A stretch of 18,984 bases of DNA from Thermoplasmata archaeon (GCA_021788795.1 JAJYKG010000012.1:1-18984), one strand, 5' to 3'; counted from the stretch's first letter, positions 6,759 through 14,190 are shown. Made by a program: numbers and translations. Notes: a model not told the origin generated them from the sequence alone.

Positions 6759-6932
6759 TTGCGTTACACCCGTTTCGAGAAGGCCCGAATCATCGGAGCG
6801 CGAGCGTTGCAGATCAGCATGGGAGCGCCCATCGTCGTCGACCTGCCTGCGGGGCTGGTGGACCCGATCGAGATCGCGTGGAGCGAGTTCAACGCCGGCG
6901 CAATCCCCATCACGGTGAAGCGCGAGCTGTGA
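6759..6932 (+). CDS. rpoK: DNA-directed RNA polymerase subunit Rpo6 (RpoK)
   Basis: The protein (57 residues from TTG 6759) is a complete archaeal Rpo6/Rpb6 core: RYTRFEKARIIGARALQIS, then MGAPIVVDLPAG, then DPIEIAWSEFNAG, then IPITVKREL. The subunit braces the polymerase clamp and assembly, equivalent to bacterial omega. The start is uncertain: TTG 6759 gives the usual 57-residue length and has GAGGGAG at 6748-6754 just upstream; GTG 6723 would add 12 residues rich in Pro/Ser/Gly; GTG 6561 would give 123 residues with a non-conserved Arg/Pro-rich leader. In many archaea rpoK is beside rpoN, rpl13 and rps9, but here it stands alone, convergent with ZPR1 with a 6-base gap. Confidence 0.93.
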   Translation: MRYTRFEKARIIGARALQISMGAPIVVDLPAGLVDPIEIAWSEFNAGAIPITVKREL

Positions 6933-6938
6933 GCCCGC

Positions 6939-7574
6939 TCATTCTTCCTCGTCCGCGGGAGCGAGGTCCGCCAGGTCGAACACGGCCTCCGGCGACTTGA
7001 GCCGGGCCGCCTCCTCCGGACTCAGGACCTTTCGCACCGTGTCCGCGTGCACGACCGTGCTGTTCCCCGTGGGATCCTCGAGCACGAAGGTGAAGGATTC
7101 ACGGCCTTCGATCAGGCCCTCGATCCGCGCGCGGACCGCCGCGAGGCGCTTGCGGTCGACCGAATCGTCCGCCGTGGCTTCCTGGCCCTGGACGACGTCG
7201 AGGAACTTTCGCAGGACGCCCTCCACGTTGCTGACGAAGGCCTCCGCCTGCGGCCCCGGCTCCATGCTCGCCCCGAGCTCCGGGATGCGGATCGTCCCCG
7301 AGGAGGACCGCGCGACGCGGGCGGAGAGCTGGTCGGGGCGCTCCACGCGGAGGGTGAGCCGCACGGGCTCGCGGCGCGTCGTGAGGAGGAGGTCCGCGTG
7401 CCGGTAGCCGCACGCGACGCAGAGCAGGATGGTCTGGAGCGCGCCGCCGAAGTACGGGAGGTCGAGGTCCAGGGACCGCAGGACCATGGGGCGATGGCCG
7501 CAGACGGGGCAGGGCGCGTCGAGGGCGGACTCCCGGGCGGGGCCGCGCGCTACGTCGGGGGTGCGGTCGGTCAC
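6939..7574 (-). CDS. ZPR1-type zinc-finger protein
   Basis: A 211-residue protein with one archaeal ZPR1 module. The C4 zinc finger is C22/C25 (CPVCG) and C52/C55 (CVACG), 26 residues apart, followed by YRHADLL and then the double-stranded beta-helix region (RIPELGASMEPG, VSNVEGVLRKFLDVV), ending in a helical and acidic tail. Eukaryotic ZPR1 carries two such modules and binds translation factor eEF1A as a dedicated chaperone; the archaeal single-module protein may serve aEF1A, by inference. The start is GTG 7574, with a weak AT-containing box (GTTCTTAG on the minus strand, about 7600) 26 bases upstream. Confidence 0.9.
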   Translation of the reverse strand: MTDRTPDVARGPARESALDAPCPVCGHRPMVLRSLDLDLPYFGGALQTILLCVACGYRHADLLLTTRREPVRLTLRVERPDQLSARVARSSSGTIRIPELGASMEPGPQAEAFVSNVEGVLRKFLDVVQGQEATADDSVDRKRLAAVRARIEGLIEGRESFTFVLEDPTGNSTVVHADTVRKVLSPEEAARLKSPEAVFDLADLAPADEEE

Positions 7575-7621
7575 CGGCGTCGGAAGGCCTCCGCCCGGCT
7601 AAGAACTTTCAGGGAAACGGC

Positions 7622-7631
7622 ACGATATATG
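7622..7631 (+). promoter_or_regulatory. TATA box of the 7653 membrane-protein gene
   Basis: ACGATATATG is a clear TATA element centred about 27 bases before an in-frame GTG at 7653. It decides the start of that gene, since an in-frame ATG at 7629 lies inside the box itself and would be untranscribed. Confidence 0.55.
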
Positions 7632-7652
7632 CGAAGGGTCTACGCCCGGCCC

Positions 7653-8363
7653 GTGCATGGGGACCCGGAGACCTCCATGGGGGATGCGGCCCGAGTCCCA
7701 CCGCCGCGATGGGGGCAGTTGGCGGGCCGGCTCGACGCGCTCTCGGTCCGGGGGACGAGATTCGCCCAGCGGATCCAGGAGAGGTCGAAGCGGATGCCAT
7801 CCTTCCTGGTCCTGCTCTTCGCGGCGACCGCGGCGTGGATCCTTCTGTGGGCGGGCTACGACTTGGTCCTCCTGACCGGGGCCTTCCCGTCGGCCCCCGG
7901 GTATCAGCCCGACATGGACGTGTACCTAAGGGCGACCTGGTGGGTGATGTTCCCCATCTCGACGTTCCTCATCTTCCGGCGGCATGCCTGGCTGCCGATC
8001 CTCGCCCTCGCCGTCGGCGGGTGGGAGGACATCCTGTTCTACTGGATCCAGGGCCACCCCGTGCCGGCCAGCCTCGCTTACCTCCCTCAGACGCCGACGG
8101 CGGAACTCCTCTATCTTCGGGCGGTCCTTTTCTTGATCGCCGCCGGGGCGGGAGCGTTCGTCGCCCGCCTCCCCGCGACGCGCATCCGGTTCGTGCCTCT
8201 CGAAATCATCATGCTCCTGGCGGCCCTCTTCGTGAGCTTCTGGATCTTCGTCGTCTCCATCCCCGCCTACGCGGGCACGAAGGCCTTCGTCCTCCGCCTG
8301 GCCCGACGCGAGCACGGCGGGGGACCGCGGTCGGGCTCGGGCGAAGGACCCGGTATTAGGTAA
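7653..8363 (+). CDS. Polytopic membrane protein of unknown function
   Basis: A 236-residue protein. Residues 1-48 are polar and basic (cytosolic by the positive-inside rule). About five hydrophobic segments follow: 49-75 (FLVLLFAATAAWILLW), 95-108, 113-131 (LPILALAVGGWEDILFYW), 152-172 and 180-204. The acidic pair in the third segment (GWEDILFYW) is unusual within a membrane helix and may be functional. The C-terminus is short, basic and glycine-rich. I recognise no family. The GTG 7653 start rests on the TATA box at 7622-7631; ATG 7677 is an alternative giving 228 residues. The TAA stop at 8361-8363 lies inside the palindrome that precedes the hsp20 TATA box. Confidence 0.7.
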   Translation: MHGDPETSMGDAARVPPPRWGQLAGRLDALSVRGTRFAQRIQERSKRMPSFLVLLFAATAAWILLWAGYDLVLLTGAFPSAPGYQPDMDVYLRATWWVMFPISTFLIFRRHAWLPILALAVGGWEDILFYWIQGHPVPASLAYLPQTPTAELLYLRAVLFLIAAGAGAFVARLPATRIRFVPLEIIMLLAALFVSFWIFVVSIPAYAGTKAFVLRLARREHGGGPRSGSGEGPGIR

Positions 8364-8373
8364 TATTTATATA
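8354..8373 (+). promoter_or_regulatory. hsp20 promoter: palindrome adjoining a consensus TATA box
   Basis: TATTA-GG-TAATA (8354-8365) is a perfect 5-bp inverted repeat. It abuts TTTATATA (8366-8373), the best archaeal TATA box in the window. The palindrome occupies the position of the BRE, where a repressor could block TFB. Start site predicted near 8396. Confidence 0.65.
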
Positions 8374-8426
8374 GAACTGCAAACACATTATTGGACGCTA
8401 TGTCATCTCCAACGGAGGGAACGGAC

Positions 8427-8951
8427 ATGATGCGCAAGAACAAGAAGACTAATCTGGCCTCGAGATCGGGAGAGACCGCGGAGGAGAGGGCGCTGTCGCC
8501 TCGCGGCTCGTCGGACTGGTTCGCGGAAATGGACCGCTGGTTCGACGACCTCCGGAACGAGTTCGAGCAGAAGTTCTGGGGCCCCATCGCGCCCTTCGGA
8601 CGCGAGGGCGTCCTGGCGGCACGCCAGCCGCTCGTGGACCTGGCCGACAACGGCCGCGAGTTCATCCTGACGGCCGAGCTGCCTGGTGTGAAGAAAGAGG
8701 ACCTGGACCTCCAGGTCACGCCCGAGGGGATCGAGATCGGCGCGGAGAGCCGACAGGAGAGGGAGGACCGCGGCAAGGACTACGCGTACCGCGAACGCTC
8801 CTACTCATCCTTCCGCCGCGCCCTGCCGTTCCCCGAGGAGGTCCTCCCCGACCAGGTCGAGGCGAAGCTGACGGACGGCGTGCTCGAGGTCCTCCTCCCG
8901 AAGAAGGAGCCGACCCCGAAGCGCGAGCCCGTGAAGGTCCGGGTCGAGTGA
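8427..8951 (+). CDS. hsp20: Small heat-shock protein, Hsp20 family
   Basis: A 174-residue alpha-crystallin-type holdase that binds unfolding proteins without ATP and assembles into oligomers. The N-terminal arm (1-66) contains WFAEMDRWFDDLRNEFEQ. The alpha-crystallin domain spans about 67-160: PLVDLADNGREFILTAELPGV, then SSFRRALPFPEEV, then the hallmark DGVLEVLLPKK (GVL at 151-153). The C-terminal tail ends with alternating Val (VKVRV), in place of the I-x-I motif that links dimers. ATG 8427 is favoured by GGAGGG at 8414-8419 seven bases upstream; ATG 8400, almost at the predicted transcription start, would add nine residues and is also possible. It is followed 118 bases on by cdc48, which has a separate promoter. 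Confidence 0.93.
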   Translation: MMRKNKKTNLASRSGETAEERALSPRGSSDWFAEMDRWFDDLRNEFEQKFWGPIAPFGREGVLAARQPLVDLADNGREFILTAELPGVKKEDLDLQVTPEGIEIGAESRQEREDRGKDYAYRERSYSSFRRALPFPEEVLPDQVEAKLTDGVLEVLLPKKEPTPKREPVKVRVE

Positions 8952-8998
8952 CCCGGGCCCCCACCCTGTTTCCCGACAACAGGCCGGTGAACGCATAG

Positions 8999-9012
8999 CC
9001 AGATTTATCTGG
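8999..9012 (+). promoter_or_regulatory. Palindromic TATA box of cdc48
   Basis: CCAGAT-TT-ATCTGG is a perfect 14-bp palindrome whose centre is the AT-rich box GATTTATC. It is followed 26 bases later by the likely start site near 9031. A dimeric regulator bound here would compete directly with TBP. Confidence 0.55.
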
Positions 9013-9024
9013 AGTCCCGGAGAT

Positions 9025-9045
9025 GAGCCGCCCGGGGGGCGGCTC
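9025..9045 (+). promoter_or_regulatory. 9-bp inverted repeat at the cdc48 start site or leader
   Basis: GAGCCGCCC (9025-9033), three G, and the exact reverse complement GGGCGGCTC (9037-9045). It spans the predicted transcription start, so it could be an operator as DNA or, if the start is slightly upstream, a leader hairpin ahead of the ribosome site GAGGT (9058-9062). Confidence 0.45.
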
Positions 9046-9069
9046 CCTCCCGTTTCCTGAGGTCATCCA

Positions 9070-11262
9070 ATGATGCGCGGTCATGAGAAATTCCTCCGGG
9101 TGTCCGAGGCGAAGCCCGCCGACGCGGGCAAGGGCATCGTCCGCGTGGACCCGGAGGTCCTGAAGTTCCTGGAGCTCCGCGAGGACGACGTCGTGCTCGT
9201 GGAGGGCGGCAAGACGACCGCGGCGATCCTCCGCGGCGGGTATCCCGAGGACGCGAACCGCGGCGTGATCCGCATGGACGGCATGCAGCGGCACAACGCG
9301 GACGTCGGGATCGACGAGAAGGTCGGCCTGCGGAAGGCCCTCGCCCGACCCGCGGAGCGGTTGAGCCTCGCTCCGACGGAGCCCGTGAGGATCATGGGCG
9401 GCGAGCAGTTCATGGGGCAGGTCCTCCAGGGTCGGCCCCTCACCCGCGGCGACCTGGTGACCGTGAGCATCATGGGCCGCAAGTTCGACTTCGTGGTCAT
9501 GTCCTTCTCCCCGGGCGCGGACGCCGTGATCGTGGGGCCGCAGACGGAAATCAAGGTCGCGGAGACCCCGGCGAAGGAGGAGGAGGCGAAGGTTCCCCGC
9601 GTCACGTACGAGGATATCGGCGGCCTCGGGGGCGAGGTCCGCAAGGTGCGGGAGATGATCGAGCTCCCCCTGCGCCACCCCGAGCTCTTCGAGCGCCTCG
9701 GCGTCGAGGCACCCAAGGGCGTGCTCCTCCACGGTCCCCCGGGGACGGGCAAGACGCTCCTGGCGAAGGCCGTGGCCTCGGAGACGAACGCGAACTTCCA
9801 CTCGATCTCCGGGCCGGAGATCATGTCCAAGTTCTACGGGCAGAGCGAGGAGAACCTCCGCGGGATCTTCAAGGAGGCGGAGGAGAACGCGCCCAGCATC
9901 ATCTTCATCGACGAGCTCGACTCCATCGCGCCGAACCGCGAGGAGGTCTCGGGCGAGGTCGAGCGGCGCGTCGTCGCGCAGCTCCTCTCCCTGATGGACG
10001 GGCTGCAGGGCCGCGGCAAGGTCGTCGTGATCGGAGCGACGAACCGCCCGAATGCGCTCGACCCCGCGCTGCGCCGCCCGGGACGCTTCGACCGGGAGAT
10101 CGAGATCGGCGTCCCGGACCGCGACGGTCGGCTCGAGATCCTCCAGATCCACACGCGCGGCATGCCCCTCGCGAAGGACGTGGACCTGAAGGAACTCGCG
10201 GGCATCACCCATGGCTACGTCGGCGCGGACCTCGCCGCCCTGACCAAGGAGGCCGCGATCCGCTCCCTGCGGCGCATCCTGCCGGACATCGACCTCCAGA
10301 CGGACATCATCCCGCCCGAGGTCCTCTCCAAGCTCATCGTCACGCGCGAGGACTTCCTCCAGGCGTACCGGGAGATGGAGCCCTCGACGCTGCGCGAGGT
10401 GCTCATCGAGAAGCCGAACGTCCGCTGGGACGACATCGGCGGCCTCGACGAGGCGAAGCAGGAGCTCAAGGAGAGCGTCGAGTGGCCGATCAAGATGAAC
10501 AAACTCTTCGTCCACTTCGACGCGCGCCCGCCCCGCGGCGTCCTCCTGTATGGGCCGCCGGGGACGGGCAAGACGCTCCTGGCAAAGGCCGTGGCGACGG
10601 AATCCGAGGCGAACTTCATCTCCGTGCGCGGCCCCGAGTTCCTGAGCAAGTGGGTCGGCGAGTCCGAGCGCATGGTGCGCGAGACCTTCCGCAAGGCGAA
10701 GACCGCGGCCCCGTGCGTGATCTTCTTCGACGAGGTCGACGCGATCACGCCGGTCCGAGGCATGTCGGCGGACGCCCAGGTCACGGAGCGCGTGATCTCC
10801 CAGATCCTGACGGAGATGGACGGGCTCGAGGAGCTGCACAACGTGACGGTCATCGCGGCGACGAACCGCGCGGACCTCGTGGATCCGGCGCTCCTGCGGC
10901 CGGGGCGGTTCGACCGCCACATCTACATCCCGCCGCCCGACCTCGCGACGCGCAGGGCCATCCTCGAGATCCACACGAGGAAGAAACCCCTCGCGGCGGA
11001 CGTGAACCTGGACGACCTGGCGAAGCGCACGGACAAGTACACGGGCGCGGAGCTCGCTGCGGTCTGCAACGAGGCCTCCATGCTCGCGATGCGCGCGTAC
11101 GCCACGAAGGCGAAGACCCTGGACGAGGGTGCGCTCGGCAAGGTGAAGATCACGAAGGCGGACTTCGAGGCGGCCCTCAAGAAAGTCCAGCCCGCGACGA
11201 AGGACGCGGGCGGCTACGCGGCCCTCTCCTCCAAGTTCCGGCAGGACCTCGAGGTCAGCTAG
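9070..11262 (+). CDS. cdc48: Cdc48/VAT family double-ring AAA ATPase
   Basis: A 730-residue archaeal p97/VAT homologue that unfolds and remodels proteins. Residues 1-170 form the double-psi barrel plus Cdc48 domain 2 (KGIVRVDPEVLKFLEL, VRIMGGEQFMGQVLQG). D1 has Walker A GPPGTGKT at 222-229 and Walker B FIDELD (D281/E282). D2 has Walker A at 495-502 and Walker B FFDEVD (D554/E555). Both rings keep arginine fingers (RRPGRFDRE and LRPGRFDRH). The sequence ends FRQDLEVS, without a hydrophobic-Tyr-X docking tail. ATG 9070 follows GAGGT by seven bases. Length matches Thermoplasma VAT (about 745). An antisense open frame over most of it is a GC artefact. Confidence 0.97.
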   Translation: MMRGHEKFLRVSEAKPADAGKGIVRVDPEVLKFLELREDDVVLVEGGKTTAAILRGGYPEDANRGVIRMDGMQRHNADVGIDEKVGLRKALARPAERLSLAPTEPVRIMGGEQFMGQVLQGRPLTRGDLVTVSIMGRKFDFVVMSFSPGADAVIVGPQTEIKVAETPAKEEEAKVPRVTYEDIGGLGGEVRKVREMIELPLRHPELFERLGVEAPKGVLLHGPPGTGKTLLAKAVASETNANFHSISGPEIMSKFYGQSEENLRGIFKEAEENAPSIIFIDELDSIAPNREEVSGEVERRVVAQLLSLMDGLQGRGKVVVIGATNRPNALDPALRRPGRFDREIEIGVPDRDGRLEILQIHTRGMPLAKDVDLKELAGITHGYVGADLAALTKEAAIRSLRRILPDIDLQTDIIPPEVLSKLIVTREDFLQAYREMEPSTLREVLIEKPNVRWDDIGGLDEAKQELKESVEWPIKMNKLFVHFDARPPRGVLLYGPPGTGKTLLAKAVATESEANFISVRGPEFLSKWVGESERMVRETFRKAKTAAPCVIFFDEVDAITPVRGMSADAQVTERVISQILTEMDGLEELHNVTVIAATNRADLVDPALLRPGRFDRHIYIPPPDLATRRAILEIHTRKKPLAADVNLDDLAKRTDKYTGAELAAVCNEASMLAMRAYATKAKTLDEGALGKVKITKADFEAALKKVQPATKDAGGYAALSSKFRQDLEVS

Positions 11263-11278
11263 GCGCAGGCAGGGGAAG

Positions 11279-11287
11279 GGTTAAACC
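11279..11287 (+). promoter_or_regulatory. TATA-like box of mevalonate kinase
   Basis: GGTTAAACC, a symmetrical AT-rich island centred 29 bases before GTG 11312. It implies a leaderless transcript for the mevalonate kinase-hutI unit. Confidence 0.5.
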
Positions 11288-11311
11288 GGGGGACCGGCCA
11301 TCGCCGCTCCC

Positions 11312-12238
11312 GTGGCCGCCTCGGCGCCGGGCAAGCTCATCCTCTTCGGGGAGCACGCCGTCGTCTTCGGCGAGCCGGCCCTGAGCACGGCGGTCGACCT
11401 GCGGACGGAGGTCTACGCCCGGCCGCACACGGAGTGGCTGGCGGATGGCGCCTCCCTGGAAGACTCAAAATACCGCTACGTCAAGGCGGCGGCCGCACGC
11501 GCCTGGAAAGGGGGCCCGCTCTGGTTCGAGGTACGGTCCATGATCCCCACGGGCGCGGGCCTCGGTTCCTCCGCCGCGGTCACGGTGGCCACGCTGGCCG
11601 CCGTCGCTGGGCTGCGCGGCGCTCCCCTCGACCCGCCCTCGATCGCGCGCACGGCCTTCGATGTCGAGCATGACGTGCAGGGCCGCGCCAGCCCGATCGA
11701 CACGAGCACCGCGGCCGCCGGAGGCGCCCTCCTCGTGCGGCCGACGGAGGGCGCGGACCTCCTCTGGACGATCCGGCGCGACACGCGGCAGTGGTGCCTC
11801 CACCGCTGCGTGCTCCCTCGGCTCACCCTGGTCGTTGGGAACACGGGGATTAGCGCTGCGACGGGGCCCCTCGTGGCGGGCGTGAAGGCCCGCGTGGACG
11901 CGTCGCCCGAGGACGCGGAGCGCGTGAAGGAGATCGGGCAGATCACGCTGGACGGCCTCGCGGCCCTCCGGAAGAACGACCTGGGGGCCGCCGGCCGGCT
12001 CATGGACCGGGACCACGCGCTGCTCAACGCCCTGGGCGTCGGGCACCCCATGCTCGAGCGGCTCGTGACCGCGGCACGGCGCCACAGCTACGGCGCGAAG
12101 CTCACCGGGGCCGGGGGCGGCGGGAGCATGTTCGCCCTGACCGACGAGCCGGAGAAGGTCGCGGCGGACCTGCGTGCCGCGGGCGCCAAGGCCTTCCTCC
12201 TGGCGACGGAGCCGGAGGGCGTCCGGAGGCTCCCATGA
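11312..12238 (+). CDS. mvk: Mevalonate kinase (GHMP family)
   Basis: A 308-residue enzyme that phosphorylates mevalonate to 5-phosphomevalonate with ATP, the first kinase of the archaeal isoprenoid lipid pathway. Visible are K8 in SAPGKLILFGEHAVV, the GHMP glycine loop PTGAGLGSSAAV (79-90), the catalytic Asp in GRASPIDTST (D130), and the C-terminal nucleotide loop KLTGAGGGGSMFAL. Length fits archaeal mevalonate kinases (300-320). The GTG 11312 is supported by the TATA-like box 29 bases upstream. It ends in ATGA: its TGA (12236-12238) overlaps the ATG of hutI, so the two are translationally coupled. A classical mevalonate kinase differs from the mevalonate-3-kinase route of Thermoplasma; the remaining pathway enzymes are outside this window. 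Confidence 0.95.
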   Translation: MAASAPGKLILFGEHAVVFGEPALSTAVDLRTEVYARPHTEWLADGASLEDSKYRYVKAAAARAWKGGPLWFEVRSMIPTGAGLGSSAAVTVATLAAVAGLRGAPLDPPSIARTAFDVEHDVQGRASPIDTSTAAAGGALLVRPTEGADLLWTIRRDTRQWCLHRCVLPRLTLVVGNTGISAATGPLVAGVKARVDASPEDAERVKEIGQITLDGLAALRKNDLGAAGRLMDRDHALLNALGVGHPMLERLVTAARRHSYGAKLTGAGGGGSMFALTDEPEKVAADLRAAGAKAFLLATEPEGVRRLP

Positions 12239-13548
12239 GGCCGGCCCAGCCGCACAAGATCCGCGCGGTCCGCGGCGAAGCCGTCGCCGTGGCGCGCTCC
12301 CTCCTGCTGGTCCACGCGAGCGAGCTCCTGACCCTGCGCGGCCCGAAGGGGCCGCGGGCCCGGGAGGCGGCCTCGGACCTCGGCATCCTCGAGGACGGCG
12401 CCGTCTACGCGGAGGGCGAGCGGATCGTGGACGTGGGGACCAGCGCGGAGATCCTGACGCGGCATCCGCGGGCCGCCACGACCCTCGACGCGTCGGGCAA
12501 GGTCGTCCTCCCCGGGTTCGTCGACGCGCACACCCACGCGATCTTCGCGGGATCGAGGGCGCAGGAGGTGGAGTGGAAGGCCCAGGGCCTCACGTACGCG
12601 GAGATCGCGGCGAGGGGCGGCGGCATCCTCCACACGGTGCGGGCGACGCGCGAGGCCTCCGAGGCGGACCTCGCGCGCCTCGGCCTGGAGCGGCTGCTCG
12701 CGTTCGTCTCCCTCGGCACGACGACGGTCGAGGTGAAGAGCGGCTACGGACTGCAGACGCAGGACGAGCTCAAGATGCTCCGGGCCGCCGCGGACGCCGC
12801 GCGCACCGCCGGCGTGGACGTCGTCCCGACGTTCCTCGGGGCCCATGCCGTGCCGCCGGAGTTCGAGGGCCGGTCGGACGCCTACCTGGACCTCCTGATC
12901 TCGGAGACGCTGCCCGCCGTGGCCCTGGCCCGGTCCGCGGCGTACTGCGACGTGTTCGTGGAGGAGGGCTACTTCTCCGCGGCGCAGGGACGGCGTCTGC
13001 TGCAGAAGGCGGCCTCCCTCGGCCTGCCCGGGAAGGTCCACGCGGACGAACTCTCCGACACCGGGGGCGCGGCCCTGGCCGCGGAGGTGCGCGCCGTTTC
13101 CGCGGACCACCTCCTCCACGCCTCGGACGCCGGGATCGAGGCGATGGCCCGGGCCGGCGTGATCGCGACGCTGCTCCCCGCGACGTCCCTCGCGTCGCGC
13201 ATGCCGTTCGCGGACGGGCGACGCCTCCTCGCCGCGGGCGTGCCCGTCGCCCTGGGCACGGACTTCAACCCGAACGCCTGGTGCGAGTCCATGCAGCTCG
13301 TGATCGCCCTCGCGTGCCACCACAACGGGCTCCTTCCGGCGCAGGCCATCATGGCGGCGACTGTGAACGCCGCCTACGCGGTCGGCCGAGGCGAGGACGT
13401 CGGCACAATCGAACGGGGGAAGCTCGCCGACCTCCTCGTCCTGGACGCGCCGTCGTACCATCACCTCGGCTACCGGATAGGGGGCGACCTCGTCGAGGCC
13501 GTCGTGAAGCGCGGCCGGGTGCGGAAGGGGCGCGCGTTGACAAAGTGA
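12235..13548 (+). CDS. hutI: Imidazolonepropionase (histidine degradation)
   Basis: A 437-residue amidohydrolase that opens the imidazolone ring to give N-formimino-L-glutamate, third step of histidine breakdown. Metal ligands expected from bacterial HutI are visible: H99 and H101 in GFVDAHTHAIF, H269 in KVHADELSD, and D343 in ALGTDFNPNAWC. The substrate-loop GGGILHTVRATR and SGYGLQTQDELKML also fit. The N-terminus is about 20 residues longer than usual; the ATG at 12235 overlaps the mevalonate kinase stop, which favours it, though a later start is possible. No hutU, hutH or hutG is in the window. The 60 bases after its TGA stay open in the same frame into the permease, but that stretch lacks an initiation codon. 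Confidence 0.95.
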   Translation: MRPAQPHKIRAVRGEAVAVARSLLLVHASELLTLRGPKGPRAREAASDLGILEDGAVYAEGERIVDVGTSAEILTRHPRAATTLDASGKVVLPGFVDAHTHAIFAGSRAQEVEWKAQGLTYAEIAARGGGILHTVRATREASEADLARLGLERLLAFVSLGTTTVEVKSGYGLQTQDELKMLRAAADAARTAGVDVVPTFLGAHAVPPEFEGRSDAYLDLLISETLPAVALARSAAYCDVFVEEGYFSAAQGRRLLQKAASLGLPGKVHADELSDTGGAALAAEVRAVSADHLLHASDAGIEAMARAGVIATLLPATSLASRMPFADGRRLLAAGVPVALGTDFNPNAWCESMQLVIALACHHNGLLPAQAIMAATVNAAYAVGRGEDVGTIERGKLADLLVLDAPSYHHLGYRIGGDLVEAVVKRGRVRKGRALTK

Positions 13549-13608
13549 TTTTCAAGGCGGAGCGCGTGCGGAGGCCGAAGGGATGGACGGTACGAACCCT
13601 TCCTCGCC

Positions 13609-14190
13609 GTGGGCATCATGGCCCTCGTGTACGCGCTCATCGTGAGCGAGCGCGTCCACCGGACGACGGCGGTCCTCCTCGGGACGGTCCTCGTCCTCGG
13701 CTCCGGGGGCATGGACATGCCCGCGCTCGTGACGAAGATCGACTGGCACGCCCTGACCTTCCTCGGCGGCCTCTTCGTCGTCGGCGGCGCCCTAGAGAAG
13801 TGGGGCGTCCTGCAGGGTGCCGCGAACGCCCTCGGCGGACTGGCCGGGGGGAACGTCGCCGTCCTCGTCCTGCTCCTCCGGGGGTCCTCGGCGTTCCTGT
13901 CGATGATCCTCGACAGCGTCCCGCTGGCCGCCGCCATGGTCCCCATCGTGCGCGGGCTCGCCGCCCAGGCGGGCGTGCCCGTCGCGGCGCTCGCGTGGCC
14001 GTTGGCGCTCGGCACCGACGTCGGGGGGAGCGCGACCCCCATCGGCTCCTCACCCAACGTGGTGGGCCTCGCCGTGGCGGAGAAGGCGGGCGTCCATGTG
14101 TCGTGGAGGGAGTACTTGGCCACGGCCCTCCCCGCGACCCTCCTCGCACTGGGCGTGAGCAGCGCCCTCTTGCTGCTGCGATTCCGCTAG
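13609..14190 (+). CDS. Half-size ArsB/NhaD-type ion permease, probable 5' frameshift
   Basis: The open frame encodes 193 hydrophobic residues with about five or six membrane segments. The start (ALVYALIVSERVHRTTA) matches the N-terminal end of ArsB/NhaD-type permeases of the ion-transporter superfamily, but then IDWHALTFLGGLFVVGGALE, LSMILDSVPLAAAMVPIV, GGSATPIGSSPNVV and GVHVSWREYLATALP match the second structural repeat. Full proteins have about 420 residues in two inverted repeats, so one repeat is missing. No start codon lies in frame between the hutI stop and GTG 13609; ATG 13583, eight bases after GGAGG (13570-13574), is one base out of frame, and adding one base near 13590 would give MDGYEPFLAVGIMAL. 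It may be a degraded gene, an assembly error, or a half-size transporter acting as a dimer. Confidence 0.7.
   Translation: MGIMALVYALIVSERVHRTTAVLLGTVLVLGSGGMDMPALVTKIDWHALTFLGGLFVVGGALEKWGVLQGAANALGGLAGGNVAVLVLLLRGSSAFLSMILDSVPLAAAMVPIVRGLAAQAGVPVAALAWPLALGTDVGGSATPIGSSPNVVGLAVAEKAGVHVSWREYLATALPATLLALGVSSALLLLRFR

Noticed and set aside
8716..10974. 752-residue open frame antisense to cdc48
   Set aside because: Low-complexity Arg/Asp/Leu/His-rich translation typical of the reverse of GC-rich coding DNA; cdc48 on the other strand is unmistakable.
12235..14190. Fusion of hutI with the permease, since both are in the same frame
   Set aside because: Separated by TGA 13546-13548, with no conserved sequence in the 20 codons between; no reason to expect read-through.
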